The position numbers and the translations under genes are program-made. A model generated the notes under the pieces. It made no database searches. It worked only from the letters and a program-made list of their open reading frames with translations, and was not told the origin of the DNA. From Lolium rigidum (taxonomy: Eukaryota > Streptophyta > Magnoliopsida > Poales > Poaceae), in the NCBI RefSeq assembly GCF_022539505.1, contig NC_061508.1, forward strand, positions 34,652,256-34,716,255: a stretch of DNA of 64,000 bases, read 5' to 3'. Of the stretch, positions 46,801-59,610 are shown piece after piece (position 1 is the stretch's first letter; the number at the start of each line of letters is the position of its first letter).

Positions 46801-47795
46801 ACTGCTGAGATTGGCTGATACCAACTACCTTTAAGAAAGTAGATGTCCCGGTTTAAGATTGGATCTGACAACCCTTTTTTTCCCTCCCAATAATGAATGC
46901 TTAAAGAACCGAATTAAAATAGCATCACATTCCAGCTACAAACTGCAACCCAGACTGCAATTGCAATTTAACTGCTTAAGAACCTTGCTACCTATGAACC
47001 CTTGTTTTTCGTTATCGCGATTGTAATGAAAATCGATCCCAAGTTGGATCGCTTGGAAAAAAATTGAAGTGCTTAAGAACTGCCCGTGCCTAACTGTTAT
47101 TTTCGCCAAGATCAGATGGCACGTCACTGTCAGTATTCAAAATTCCAACGTCTCTACCTCAGTATATGAGCTAATTCATGTTGGGTTTGTACTAGTTGCA
47201 GTAGAGCTATCCGCGCAGATCACATCTCCAATGCATAATAAACCCGTTGGAAAGTGAGAGCTGCCTAGTAGGACTAAAATCTCAAAACGGCATGCAACAT
47301 TCTCAATTAGCTCCTGATCCAGCAGCTAAGTAGAAGGGTGAATCCGAGTTGTGGGTGAGTGCTGATAGATACCTTGTCCATGGCGTCCGAGCCTAGCGCG
47401 AGTCCAGCGGCCTCGAGCGCCTTCTTGCCGCTGACGATGCAGTATCGCAGGCAGTCGTCTAGCCGTCGGTCGTTCTTGCCGTCGATGTATCCCTCGGAGG
47501 AGAAGCCGTGGATCTGGCCCGCGAAGCGCGTGGGGAACTTGGAGGCGTCGAAGCGGTCGATGGGGCCGATGCCGCTCTCCCCGGCGAGCAGGCGGTCGTA
47601 GTAGGCGTCGACGTCGTTGCCGAAGACGGAGACGAGCCCCATCCCGGTGATCACCACCCGCTTCTTCGGATCCGTCTCGCGCCTGGGCGGGGCGGCCGCC
47701 GCCGAGGCGCGGACGGAGATGCGGGCGGGCCCCCGCCGCCGCGGGGTCGCCGGCGCCGCGGAGGCGGCGGCGGTGGGGACGAGGAGGCTCTGCAT
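43885..47795 (-). CDS. KAS1: 3-oxoacyl-[acyl-carrier-protein] synthase I, plastid
   Basis: The condensing enzyme that adds two-carbon units from malonyl-ACP during plastid fatty-acid synthesis. Seven coding exons on the minus strand: 47373-47795, 45568-45999, 44919-45092, 44405-44518, 44218-44319, 44040-44106, 43885-43952; all GT/AG, total 459 residues, the normal length. The ATG at 47795 begins [12 protein letters not shown], a transit peptide of about 45 residues, before [15 protein letters not shown]. The Cys-His-His triad is visible: Cys about 210 in STACATSNY, His about 350 in [11 protein letters not shown], His about 386 in [11 protein letters not shown]. The C-terminus has [11 protein letters not shown]. 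No lesion seen. Upstream sequence from about 27 bp before the ATG is duplicated at 52281-54416. Confidence 0.96.
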
Positions 47796-50016
47796 GGCTG
47801 GGGGCGGGCGGTGGGCGGGGAGCGGCGGCGGCGATGGAAACGAGGCTGGCTCGCTCGCTCTGGGTGTGCTGTGCTGTGCTGGCTGCGAGACGGGGGTGGT
47901 GGTGAGCGCCCGTATGTATGGAGGGTGGGGTTGGGCGGGGCCCACCGGCGGGGGTTTGGATTTGGGGAGCTTTTGCTTTGGAGGCGACGGTGGGTTTGGC
48001 CACCATAAATTGGGCGGACATTGCGATGCGACGATGCCGCTTTTGTTGTTTCCGGCCTTGTGCTTCAAGGAACTTTGCTCCCTGTCAATTGAAAATCCCA
48101 TTGGAAATTACTCATCGATGAACAGCTAGTTGAAAGCTACTACTCTCCCTAGAGCGAATCGAATGTCCACCACCGTGAAAACCATGAGCTTCGAACAAGA
48201 AACCACCCCTCTCTCCGCTAGATGCAAGTCCTTTCATCAGATATTCAAGCAGTAGCAATGACAACAACTTTTTTTTTTGCTAGAGCACTCTACTGGTATT
48301 AAGAAAAATAAATCCAAGACACCACATTTAATTAACAATCCACCAAAAGGTGAACTCTATGTCGCGCGTGTTGTTCCAGGATTTCTGAGGTTCATGTTAG
48401 TGGCACCTTAATAGTGAAAATTCAATAAGAGTCAACAGAAGAATTCATGTGTTACGTCATCTGAACGAGGTGAGTTGATCTTGTCGGGAGAGAAATGATT
48501 ATAGGGAACCATGCATAGCTAGCAATGAAATTGGATGGTTTCAATCGGTTTTGCTTAAATTACACAAATTTGGAGTAAAACAACATAAGGATGACACGAA
48601 AAAGTTATGTGGACCTGTAATAATACTTTGGTGTAGTATTATACCCAAACATACGGGGTTGGTACCACATAATTGCATTTTTTTGTTTTTTCCAGTGTAC
48701 TATAAATGCGAAAGGTTGAGAAAACGTGAACCCAAACAAAACCCATTAATGGAAATGCCGCGAGGTTAGTTTTTTTTACACTGCCATGACATGGTAGTGG
48801 TATATGGGTTTTCATGATTTGGAATACGAAAGGGCTCTCGGGAGCATGTGTAAGTGATATAACTAACGAATCTTCCAATTTGAAACAACGGCAAGCATAG
48901 CACAGTGGAGATAGATGAGCCACAGATATACAATTTGTCATCTTGGTGTGCATTTTAAAGCGATTCTCTCCCAGATACCGTTGAGTGTCCATGCAACCCC
49001 TCCTTTGCTCATCTAGTTCTATGATGTGGACCAATCTCCTCCAACCCCTATTCTTCACAGTCGAAGAAAGGTATTATCACAACGTTGATCCTTCCGGACG
49101 ACACGAGAGCATGGAGTGAAGGATGTTTGTCCAAGAAGTAACCAAAGATCACTGGATGGACAGAACGGAGGGAGAATAGTTGAATAGGCGGAGTAGGAGG
49201 GACTAGTTTGATGGTTCTGTAAACCGATAGGTTCATGTTGTTTCTTTGCTTATTCACTGATAATTCCTGGTGTCTTCTATTCCTATAACTAAGTAATTCA
49301 AACCCCTAGTGTATAGAGACACAAGATATTAGATTGGATAATGTCGATACATAAAAGTGAAACGATAAATAAGCTATTTATCTTTGGCTTCGGGAACTCA
49401 TGCTCCTTATAAAAGGCTTCGGGTAGGCAACAACATGGATTCATTACTCATTTGGTATCTAAGAATTCTGTTGGTTATGAGATCGGTACACCGGTAGGTC
49501 ATTGGCTTTTAGTGCTTCAATTAAATAAGTAAACCAATTATGACATCTGCACCAAAACAATGTAACTCGAGAACACATAATTTATTGTCACAAGGTTCAT
49601 GAAAAAGAAAAATATCATATGTTGGTGCCACGTGAAGGATCCCATTTACATTTAGAAAAGTTCACACAGTTATGCATATAGTTCAGAGAGCCACCCACCA
49701 AACATAAACTGGAGCACATATCTCCAATGGACTATCTTATTGAAAAAAAACAAGAGTGAATTATATGAATATTATTACAAGACACCAATAGAAAATCCAT
49801 ATAGTTGATCAGAGAGGAAAAGCTAATTAGGGTGAACAAATTAAGAGGAGTGGTAGGGCTTAGAGGGTGGAGAGATTATCGAGATCTCAATAAGAGGGTT
49901 GCGTCGTCAAGTGGTACTCAATCGGTTCAAGATCACGATATTAATAAGCGTTCTTATTTGATCCGAGATGAGCATAAATTTTGAAAGTTCACGGTCGGAT
50001 ATGGGCGTCTAGGAAT
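47796..50016 (-). promoter_or_regulatory. KAS I 5' UTR and upstream region (duplication copy 1, 47823-50016)
   Basis: The GC-rich part up to about 48100 is the leader and proximal promoter. From 47823 to 50016 it matches 52281-54416 in order and orientation with few indels. Includes dispersed repeat copy C (about 48940-49560). No other gene seen. Confidence 0.75.
48940..49560 (+). repeat. Dispersed repeat, copy C
   Basis: Contains GTGTGCATTTTAAAGCGATT, CCTGGTGTCTTCTATTCC, CAAACCCCTAGTGTATAG and TATAAAAGGCTTCGGGTAGG in the order found in copies A and B. Confidence 0.7.
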
Positions 50017-50452
50017 AGTTTGATGGCCAAATTGACCATTATCCCTTAATGATATGATAAGTTCATCGGGCCAACTTGTAGCACTCTTCCGGTCTCCCTC
50101 TGATACCATTCGCAAATCCTTCGGAGGCCCTTTCATGGGTTCTTATTTGTGGAGGAAGATAAACTTCTTCGATGCGAGTGTCCTAGTTCTCTCTCGGTGT
50201 TCCCTGCTCATTCCTAAGGCTCTTCTCCAACTTTTTATGCAGATGTTGCTCCAGCATCTTTGATGCCATACATGTCCTTCCCCTCCAATCATTGCTCTTG
50301 CTTCTCTTTGTCATCTGTCACACGACCAAGGGCTTCAGTTCATGGTGAGTATGGACTTGATTGCCTCTAGTTGGCAGCCGTCTTCAACGGCACGTCGTCA
50401 ACTCTTCTGCGAACTAGGGTAATATGTCTCTAGTTTTGTATATGCCTCTCTT
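50017..50452. other. Intergenic, no gene seen
   Basis: Follows duplication copy 1 and precedes the retroposon. Short open frames only. Confidence 0.45.
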
Positions 50453-51689
50453 GCAGTGTTGTAACTTTATTTTTTAAGTAAAGAGTATATATTAACATCG
50501 CGAAGGTACCAATTACACCCAGCCTCTGCAACAACACATTGCCCTAGCAGCACTACGGATGCACACAACCCGAAAAGAAAGAAGAATTGCAAAAAAGGAA
50601 AAGTCTCGCTACAACAGTCTATTCCTTGAAAGAATGACACTAACACCACCAAGACAATACTAGAAGTTCAGCTTCTCCAAAAGCGACGCCTCCAAGAAGG
50701 AAACAGTGCACCAGCGCCGTCGTCGCCCAATCATAGATCTTAGTTTTTCACCCTGAAGAAAATCCTCACTCTTAAAACAGTGCCTTCACCAAGGACATTG
50801 ACAGGCACAACCAATTAAGGTCAGAACTTAGATTTTCACCCTGCGAGGTAAGACTTTGAACTTCTCTTGTGTAGTCGCCCCCACTTGCATACCGCTGCTT
50901 CAAGTCACGAATCACCAAGCCAATTTCTCATCACCACCCAGACTCGAACCACCATAGCTAGTCCCTAGATCTCAACTTTCATGTAATTCTCTGTCAGCGT
51001 CATAGAATGAAAACATGCTCCATGATGTTAACGGCCAGCAGAGCTTCGAAGCGCTCCCTCTGAAACCAAACAGCCAGAGAAAAGCACGGGTGCGCACGAT
51101 CGAATTCCACCCGATCCAGCAAACTCCAGGCATGTCATCCATTTGGAGTTCGTCGGCGGAGCTTTCCGGAACCCGACAGTCCAGCCAGATCGTTGAAGAC
51201 ACGCAACCAGCGGATCAACATCTTCGCGCGAATTGGAATCCTAGGACAGCCACCTTTATGCGGCCGGACCAGCAGCCCCCTCGCCGCCGGCCGGCTTCCG
51301 GCTAATGGAAGGATCGGTCCAACCCCTACAGGCCCTAAGGATGTACCCAGATCGCGCCGCCGGCCCACCATCGCGAACGCCGCCTCTGCCTCCTCCGTGC
51401 CTCGCTGCAACGCGCCGGCGAGCGCCACCGCCCGCCGCCATGACTCCACCTACGCCACCCAGAAGGACCCCGCGCGAAGGGAATCGACGGGACGTACCAA
51501 CCCCGCCCGATGTCTTCGACAACCAGGCGTGGCCGCCACCGCCGGCAGCAGCCCTCACGCACGAACGGCACGAGAGCAGGCGGCGGCGGCGGCCGGAATC
51601 TCATCCTGCGCTGGCGAGATTGAATCGCCTCTGGAGCCGCCCTCGCGCAAGCGGCCCGGGAGGTTCGGTTCGCAGTGTTGTAACTTTAT
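50453..51689 (-). mobile_element. Non-LTR retroposon with 18-bp TSD, minus orientation
   Basis: GCAGTGTTGTAACTTTAT occurs without mismatch at 50453-50470 and 51672-51689. The insert (50471-51671, 1.2 kb) begins with a T-rich run, the complement of the A-tail, and then ACCAATTACACCCAGCCTCT, the reverse of the 3' end of the insert at 30158-31078. The far end is very GC-rich with Pro/Arg/Ala-rich open frames on both strands. No reverse transcriptase seen. Confidence 0.87.
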
Positions 51690-52280
51690 ATCTTTTAAAA
51701 TATGTGATCCCAATCGATGTAGTTTTACTTTCGTGTGCTTTATGGGAATCCCATCTTGCAGTACGTACTGCCTTGATTGATCAGTTTACGTTGAATAATG
51801 CAATAAATTAGCTTTGCTTCTTCAAGTAATATACAATTTGAAATAACGTCAAGCATCACGTAACCAAGAGAGGTGAGCCACGGAAGTAGCCCGGGTTTTC
51901 CTTTCACAAATATTGATGTGAGCACTGGTTTAAAAGAAATATTATTTGGAGCCTAGGTACATATGGTCTCGACATTCAATATAAAAAAAGTACAGAAAAA
52001 GCATGCTTGTACAGAATGGACACAAGTTGCGCATGTAAATTTTGAAGCTTAAAACCCAATGAAGCCTATGAAAAAAATCAGCACAACTAGAGTTTAAGTT
52101 TATTTTCTCATTTTGTGAAAGTCATACAGGATGAGTATTCTACGAAAAAAAATGCATGAATGAGTTTCAGCCGCCACTTTCCCCCACCTCTCCTCTCCCC
52201 CTCCTACAGTCCCTTCTGCCCGGGCCGAGCCGAAGCCATTCTCGGTGGCGCGGCCGCCGGAGAATGGTGGAGGCGAGGGG
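51690..52280. other. Intergenic, no gene seen
   Basis: Short region between the retroposon and duplication copy 2. The last 120 bases are GC-rich (52160-52280) and differ from the KAS I leader, so the duplication breakpoint is sharp. Confidence 0.5.
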
Positions 52281-54416
52281 CGGCGGCGATGGAAACGAGA
52301 TTGGAGGCTCGCTCTGGGTGTGCGTTGTGTTGTGCTGTGTGCTGGCTGCGAGGCGGGGGTGGTGGTGAGCGCCCGTATGTATGGAGGGTGGGGTTGGGCG
52401 GGGCCCACCGTGGGGGTTTGGATTTGGGGAGCTTTGGAGGCGACGGTGGGTTTCGCGACGATAAATTGGGCGGACATTGCGATGCGACGATGCCGCTCTT
52501 GTTGTTTCCGGCCTTGTGCTTCAAGGAACTTTGCTCCCTGGCAATGGAAAATTACTCGTCGATGAGCTTGAAAACGATGAGCTTCGAACAAGAAACCATC
52601 CCTCTCTCCGCTAGATGCAAGTCCTTTAATCAGATATTCAAGCAGTAGCAATGATAACAACATTTTTTTTTGCTAGAGCACTCTACTGTTAAGAAAAATA
52701 AATCCAAGACACCACATTTAATTAGTAATCTACCGAAAGGTGAACTCTATGTCGGACCGTTTCTGTCGCGCGTGTTGTTCCAGGATTTCTGATGTTCATG
52801 TTAGTGGCACCTTAATAGTGAAAATTCAATAAGAGTCAACAAGAGAACTCGTGTGTTACGTCATCTGAACGAGGTGAGTTGATCTTGTCGGGAGAGATGA
52901 TTATACGGAACGATGCATAGCTAGCAATGAAATTGGATGGTTTCAATAGGTTTTGGTTAAATTGAAACAAATTTGGAGTAAAAAAACATAAGGATGACAC
53001 GAAAAAGTTATGTGGACCTGTAATAATACTTTGGTGTAGTATACCAACAACATACGGGGTTGTTACCACATAATTGCATTTTTATGTTTTTTCCGGTGTA
53101 CTATAAACGCGAAAGGTTGAGAAAACGTGAATCCAAACAAATCCATTAATGGAGATGCCGCGAGGTTAGTTTTTTACACGACCATGACATGGTAGTGGTA
53201 TATGGGTTTTCATGATTTGGAATACGAAAGAGCTCTCGGGAGCATGTGTAAGTGATATAACTAACGAATCCTCCAATTTGAAACAACGACAAGCATAACG
53301 CAGTGGAGGTATGTGAGCCACAGATATACAATTTGTCATCTTGGTGTGCATTTTAAAGCGATTCTCCCCCAAATACCGTTGAGTGTCCATGCAACCCCTC
53401 CTTTGCTCATCTAGTTCTGTGATGTGGACCAATCTCCTCCAACCCCTATTCTTCACTGTCGAAGAAAGGTATTATCACAACGTTGATCCTTCGCGAAGAC
53501 ATGAGAGCATGGCGTGAAGGATGTTTGTCCAAGAAGTAACCAAAGATCACTAGATTGACAAAATAGAGGGAGAATAGTTGAAAAGGCAGAGTAGGAGGGA
53601 CTAGTTTGATGGTTCTGTCAACAAATAGGCTCATGTTGTTTCTTTTCTTATTCACTGATAATTCCCGGTGTCTTCTATGCCTACATAACTAAGTAATTCA
53701 AACCCCTAGTGTATAGAGACACAAGATATTGGATTGGATAATGTCGATACATAAAAGTGAAACAATAAAAAGCTATTTATCTTTGGCTTCGAGAACTCAT
53801 GCGCCTTATAAAAGGCTTCGGGTATGCAACAACATGAATTCATTACTCATTTGGTATCTAGGAATTCTGTTGGTTATGAGATCGGTACACCGGTAGGTCC
53901 TTGGCTTTTAGTGCTTCCATTAAATAAGTAAACCAATTATGACATCTGCACCAAAACAATGTAACTCGAGAACACATAATTTATTGTCACAAGGTTCATG
54001 AAAAAGAAAAATATCATATGTTGGTGCCACGTGAAGGATCTCATTTACATTTAGAAAAGTTCACATGGTTATGCATATAGTTTAGAGAGCCACCCATCAA
54101 ACATAAACTGGAACACATATCTCCAATGAACTATCTTATCAAAAAAAACAAGAGTGAATTATATGAATATTATTACAAGACACCAATAGAAAATCCATAT
54201 AGTTGATCAGAGAGGAAAAGCTAATTAGGGTGGAACAAATTAAGAGGAGTGGTAGGGCTTAGAGGGTGGAGAGATTATCGAGATCTCAATAAGAGGGTTG
54301 CGTCGTCAAGTGGTACTCAATCGGTTCAAGATCACGATATTAATAAACGTTCTTATTCGATCCGAGATGAGCATAAATTTTGAAAGTTCACGGCCAGATA
54401 TGTGCGTCTAGGAATA
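52281..54416 (-). repeat. Second copy of the KAS I upstream region (no coding sequence)
   Basis: Aligns with 47823-50016 throughout, with small indels (about 70 bp missing near 52555, for example). It includes the CGCCCGTATGTATGGAGG leader block and dispersed repeat copy D (about 53330-53960). The KAS I ATG and exons are absent. It ends in GGAATA exactly where the Gypsy LTR begins, so its original end is beyond that insertion. Confidence 0.88.
53330..53960 (+). repeat. Dispersed repeat, copy D
   Basis: Same blocks as copy C, carried along by the duplication. Confidence 0.75.
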
Positions 54417-57400
54417 TGTAACACCTCAATTTTCAAATAAAGGAAAAAGAACAAGTCCAATTATCCAAATTTGAGAACCAACAAAAACTTTTCAAATTTC
54501 ATATAGTACCCTGCATAGGACTTGTGCATTTTGAGTGCTATGCCATGATGAGTGTTATTTGGTGTATGGGATAAACTCTACAACCCTAGAGTGATCCAAT
54601 GATGATCACCAAACAAATGAATGAAAAAGAGAAAGAAATCAAATAAGAAGAAAACCCTAAAAACCCTAACATATGACATATGATATTTTTATAAACTTTG
54701 ACCCTAGACCCAATTGGTCTTCACCATTAGTTGTAATATGATATTAAATAGTTATTACAACCTTGAGAATCAAAGAAACACAAATTAAATCAAAGCCAAG
54801 GATTAAATATGCTCACATAAGATAATGGTCATTTTTGACAATTACAATCTGGTCACCACTTTGAGCTTCTCTATTTCAAAATTTCTAAACTAAACACATC
54901 CAACTCTTTGCATGTCATCCAAGTACACAACCAAGTGAACAACTTTTGTAAAAGAGACCATACCAAATTCATCTTGGATCAAGAGCTAGGATCAAGCAAA
55001 GTGGAGACTTTTTATTACAAACAAGATCATCACATTGTTGAATTTGATCAAACCAGACCTGATCTTGACCATCACCAGCCCTAGCAGTGACCACTAGGCA
55101 TCACCACATCGAGCCCATGCCAAAGCAACGCCAAGGGAGGGCCAGGCATGGCGTGGACATGGCCATGCCGGCCATGTCGCCCTCGACACCTTCCCCTCTC
55201 CTTCCCTCCACGATCGCCACGACCACCATGTCCAACGCGTCGCCCATGATCCCAGGAGATCGCCTGTACCCGCCCCTGGTCGCGAGGACGCCGACAGATC
55301 CCGGACGACGCGCGCCCAGTACGTCCCTGGCGCGCCGCGAGCGGCATGGTGACGTCGCCGTGCACGGACCCGTGCGGCACGGCCACGCGGCGCCCGCAGT
55401 ACACCGCCGTACTCCGACCAAGCCCGCGCGCCCTGGTACCTGGCTTGCCACGCGGAGCTCGCCGGACACGCTCTCGTCATCCCCTAGCCCCTACCGTCGC
55501 CGGAGAGGACGAACGCGCCCGCCACGGCCGCGCCAGTACGAGCAAGCGCCCGACCACCGTACGCCGCCATTGACTGCGCCGTTGACGCTCCGAGGACCGC
55601 GGTGACGTCGTGAACACGACCCCGTCGTCGCCTAGCCCTCTAGACCCCCGGAACCGCCGCGCCGTTGTCGACCTCGCCGCAGCACCCACGGCACCTCACG
55701 CGCCTATAAAAGGAGGCCTCGCCTCGACCATCTCCTCACACCAGCTCACTCCCCTCTCCTTCCTCGACCTCCCCAGCACCTCGCCATGCTCGATTAGCCA
55801 CCGCCGCCGTCCAATCGACGCCTCACCGCCGCGGAAGCCCTGCAGCAATCGCCGGAGAAGGAGGCCGCCCCTGACGACGCCACTGCTACAGGCTGCATCG
55901 CCGTCGTCTACACCTTCGTCGAGCCCACTGCCCACCCTAGCTGGAGCCACGGTGAGCTCTCCGACCCCCTACCTGCGCCGCCGGCGAGCCCCCTCTCTCG
56001 CTGTCGTGACGATGAACCTGAGCCGTGCGATCCCATCCTAATCCAACGCCCCAGACACGCCCATACCGCTTCGGCGTTTGCACGTCGCTGACGGGTGGAG
56101 CCCTCCTGTCAGGCGGCCCGCGCGTGCACAGACGCGTGGTGGGCTGGCCTTGGGCCGTTTTTTTTTAACCTTTGGGCCCAGTTAGCTTTCCCGCCGGCCT
56201 ATTTAATTCAAATTTCGTTTAATCAATTTGGTTTGAATTCAATACTGGACCCAACTTTGAAAATTCATAGAAACTGTTTGGCTTGACCAAATTTAACAAA
56301 CTTTATATATTTAGAAAGCTTAGGAAATGATCTACACACTGCCCCTGGTTTGAACCCTAGATCTATTATAGATTTAAGATGGAAAAATAAACAAGACAGG
56401 GACTTTTCTGCCTTAGAATAATTATTAAAAATCAACTAAAATAGATATTTGAATAATTCCAACTCTTGTAGCTCACAAATGACTTACACTAATTGATTAT
56501 GCAATAAAATGGTGTGGTCACTTTGCATGATCATGCCATAGATTAAATAATGGACAATATGGCTAGTTTATTAAGTGAAATTGTCCCAAAATTATTATGT
56601 AAATCATATGGAGGATTTCCCTTCATTTAAATCTTGTCCCAAATAAGTTCATGAGATGTTTGTACCCCTGGTCCAAACACTCCTATATGAATATTTGGAG
56701 ATTTAAACCATTGTAGGAATTATAAAATAGTATGAGGTGATCTATCTCATTTAAATCATTTTCTCAAATAATGATGATGAATACTTGACTTAGGTCAATG
56801 TGAATTCATATATGATTATTTGAGAAGTTAAATCTTAAGAAGAGTTCAATGAGAGGAAATTATTTTCTCAAGAACTAAATGAATACTATTAATTACATAT
56901 GTAATGAGAGGAAATTATTTTCTTTAATAAAGACAACCAATGCACCTAATTATTTTATGAGTGTGCTTAGCATAGCTTGTGTGAGATAATGATGTGCTTA
57001 GCATAGACTTGGAGTGTGTTTAGTGATTATACCTTGTATTTAAATCTAGACGCTAGCATCGGAAACTACCAAGAGGAAGGAGAATTCTACCAAGAAGAGG
57101 AAGAAGAGAACCTTGAGAACTACCAAGGCAAGATAATATTCTTGTAAAGTGCAAAGCTCACCTTGAGCAAGGCACCATGATTCTTACCTTCCTTCATACA
57201 AGTCTAGTTGTTATTCCACCCCATACAAGTTTTACACTGTTGTGTTTTCAAAGAATGAATTAAAATTGGTTTAGAGAATCAAATTAGTATATTAGTAAAG
57301 TTAGCCTTCTAGAGAGCAAAGCAATGTAGCACCCCTCATGATTAGTGCTAGTGCTAAAGTACTAAAACTTGACTATTCTAGATGGGAACATATGACTTGA

Positions 57401-58565
57401 TGAAATTGAAACCTTGGAATGGTGAGGCATTCCATTGAAAGTTTTGAAGTTGAAGGTGACCAAGAGAAGATGGTGATTTTTGATAAAATCCCATTGATAG
57501 TTGTGAAGTTGAATGTGACCAAGAGAAGATAGTGATTTTTGATAAAACCCTGATATTGGTTTGAATGCGATACTTTTCCAAATATAAGTACCCCCACAAT
57601 ACCTGATTATGGGTAGGGCTTAACCGGAAGTTTATACATCTTAGTATGGGTTCCCTCTGAACACACATCATAGGGGTTACGCTGAGGCTGCCTCCGTTGT
57701 TGAGAAAGATGTGAATTGAGGTGAAATTGTACGGCCAAGCCCTGTGCAGTTCCCAGGTTAACGGTTGGTTTTCACTGGGAGGCCAAGCTCATGGGGAGAG
57801 GTGCTCATACTAGGGTTTATAAGTGAAAGGTTAGGGTTGATGATCCGCGTACTGTGTTACGGTGACTCGGAGTTATTCCGACGGATGCAATCAAATGTTG
57901 TGGCACAAGTGTGCAACCTCTGCAGAGTGTCAATCTATTCGAATAGCCGTGTCCCCGGTTACGGACAATTGGAAAGGCCATACAATTTCATGTGTCAGTC
58001 TTTTGAAAACTTTCATGAATATGAATGGTGACTTGGTGACTTGGTAGAATGACAATCCTTGTGTGCGAATGACACTAATGTTCCCACTTGAGTAGCTAGT
58101 ACATGCTCCACCACTCATAAACTAAAATATGGCTTATGCAAGTAGAAATAGAGTTTAACTCCAAGAGCTAGCATTTTACATTGATATTAGTTTGCAAGTA
58201 CTTAAAGTACTTACGGCTTTGTCCCTGGCTATTCAAATGGCCAGAGTACGATGATGAACAGAACTACCGTGAGGATGACCAGCAGGACGCCTATGATAAC
58301 TAGGAGCTTTCTGACGTCAAGCGTTGGCCTGTGGACTACAGAGTCCCTTTATCTTTACGCTTCCGCATTGAACTTGTGTTTGTTCGTTGGTCAATAGATC
58401 AACTATTGGTGTAATATGGATCATGTGATTCAAGTTGTAAGACTTATTGAGTTGTAATAAATAATGACTGTGATACTTCGCTATTATATCTCGCAACAAC
58501 ATTATTCCTGAGATTGCGATGAATGGTATAATAGGCATCCGGACTTAAAAATCCGGGTGTTGACA
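54417..58565 (+). repeat. Gypsy 5' LTR, 4.15 kb
   Basis: Starts TGTAACACC at 54417 after the bases GAATA (candidate target duplication) and ends GGTGTTGACA at 58565, two bases before the primer-binding site. A TATA box (CTATAAAAGG, about 55703-55713) lies in a GC-rich stretch (55080-56040) whose open frames are probably not genes. Two near-copies of a block with GAAGTTGAAGGTGACCAAGA lie around 57440-57540. Confidence 0.88.
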
Positions 58566-58567
58566 AG

Positions 58568-58581
58568 TTGGTATCAGAGCC
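58568..58581 (+). other. Gypsy primer-binding site (tRNA-iMet)
   Basis: TTGGTATCAGAGCC, complementary to the 3' end of initiator methionine tRNA, two bases after the LTR. Confidence 0.93.
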
Positions 58582-58797
58582 ATTGTTTGACCTTAGAAAA
58601 CCTTAGTTAGAATGGGCGTTCATAAAAAACTTAACTTTGAAATCAAAATGAAGCAAGTATTTGTGAAAACTTACCATACTCTTGTCTTTGAGGCTTTTTC
58701 CAAAACTTGGTGATATCATGCTCTTCCTTGTTTAAATATACTTAAAAGTTTGCCACACTTAATCACTCACTAATTTAATTCCTCCATTACATTTCAG

Positions 58798-59610
58798 ATG
58801 GAGCCGAATGAACCCCTCAACACCAAGTTCTACCAGCTTGGGAGTGGTGGAGACTTGATCTTTGAGCACGACCTCAACGCGCTCTCTGACTTCCTTGGAC
58901 GTCCTCACCCGGAGTTCCACGGGATCCGAGTGAACGACCAAGTCGGAGGCGAGTTGCAGTGGATCATCACCGCCGACCTAAGGGGCAAGCTGGAGCCTCC
59001 CACCTCGGAGAGGATTCTCTTCTCCTTCCGCAAGAGCAACTGGCTCGATGGTCTTGCACGTGGCCTTCAGGAGGGGCTTGCACGCCTCTGTGGACAGAAC
59101 GTGGTGCGCATCCTTGCGTCTCGCTTTGCGCACGTCGTGAGGCGTGATGCTATGGGTGTGCCTATGGCGCTGCAGTCGCACCCACAGCTGAGGCACCATG
59201 CTGAGCATTTGGATTACATGTTGTACAACACTCAGAAGGAGTTGGACAACTTCCGTGCTTACGCGAACCGGACTCACCTTGCACTGGTCACCCATGGCGA
59301 TGCCATCAAGCAGCTGTCCAAGGATCGCAACAAGCTTCGTCTGAAGTGTGCGAAGAAGGATGCCACTATTACACGCCTTCGTGCACAGATCGCATCACTT
59401 GAGGCCACCGTCAAGGCTCAGGAGGAGCAGCTGATGGAGATAGAGGAGGACGAGGCCGGTGCTGACCTTCGAGGAGGAGACGCCTTCCTGAGTGACGACG
59501 ACGACTTCGAGGAGGACGGGTTCACTGAGGAGGAGGACTACGCGTTCCTGGAGCCAGGACCTGATGATGTTGTCCCCATCGACATCAAGGATGAGGGTAG
59601 CCGCACTTGA
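58798..59610 (+). CDS. Extra ORF upstream of gag (orf0-like)
   Basis: 270 residues starting MEPNEPLNTKFYQLG. The N-terminal two thirds are globular-looking (WIITADLRGKLEPP, SNWLDGLARGLQEGLARLCG), residues about 140-215 look like a coiled coil (QKELDNFRAY to LEATVKAQEEQLMEI), and the tail is strongly acidic. An extra ORF at this place is described for RIRE3 and RIRE8 of rice; its function is unknown to me. Unlike gag behind it, this ORF has no frameshift. It lies 216 bases after the primer site and 270 before gag. Confidence 0.8.
   Translation: MEPNEPLNTKFYQLGSGGDLIFEHDLNALSDFLGRPHPEFHGIRVNDQVGGELQWIITADLRGKLEPPTSERILFSFRKSNWLDGLARGLQEGLARLCGQNVVRILASRFAHVVRRDAMGVPMALQSHPQLRHHAEHLDYMLYNTQKELDNFRAYANRTHLALVTHGDAIKQLSKDRNKLRLKCAKKDATITRLRAQIASLEATVKAQEEQLMEIEEDEAGADLRGGDAFLSDDDDFEEDGFTEEEDYAFLEPGPDDVVPIDIKDEGSRT

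Noticed and set aside
51193..51811. Pro/Arg/Ala-rich open frames of 100-195 codons
   Set aside because: They overlap on both strands in the GC-rich end of a retroposon and extend across its target duplication. No conserved pattern.
55087..56041. Long GC-rich open frames on both strands
   Set aside because: They lie inside the Gypsy LTR around its TATA box. Composition alone keeps several frames open; no domain or motif is present.
58568..58581. Possible tRNA gene matches near the LTR edges
   Set aside because: These short matches are primer-binding sites complementary to the tRNA 3' end; no cloverleaf is present.
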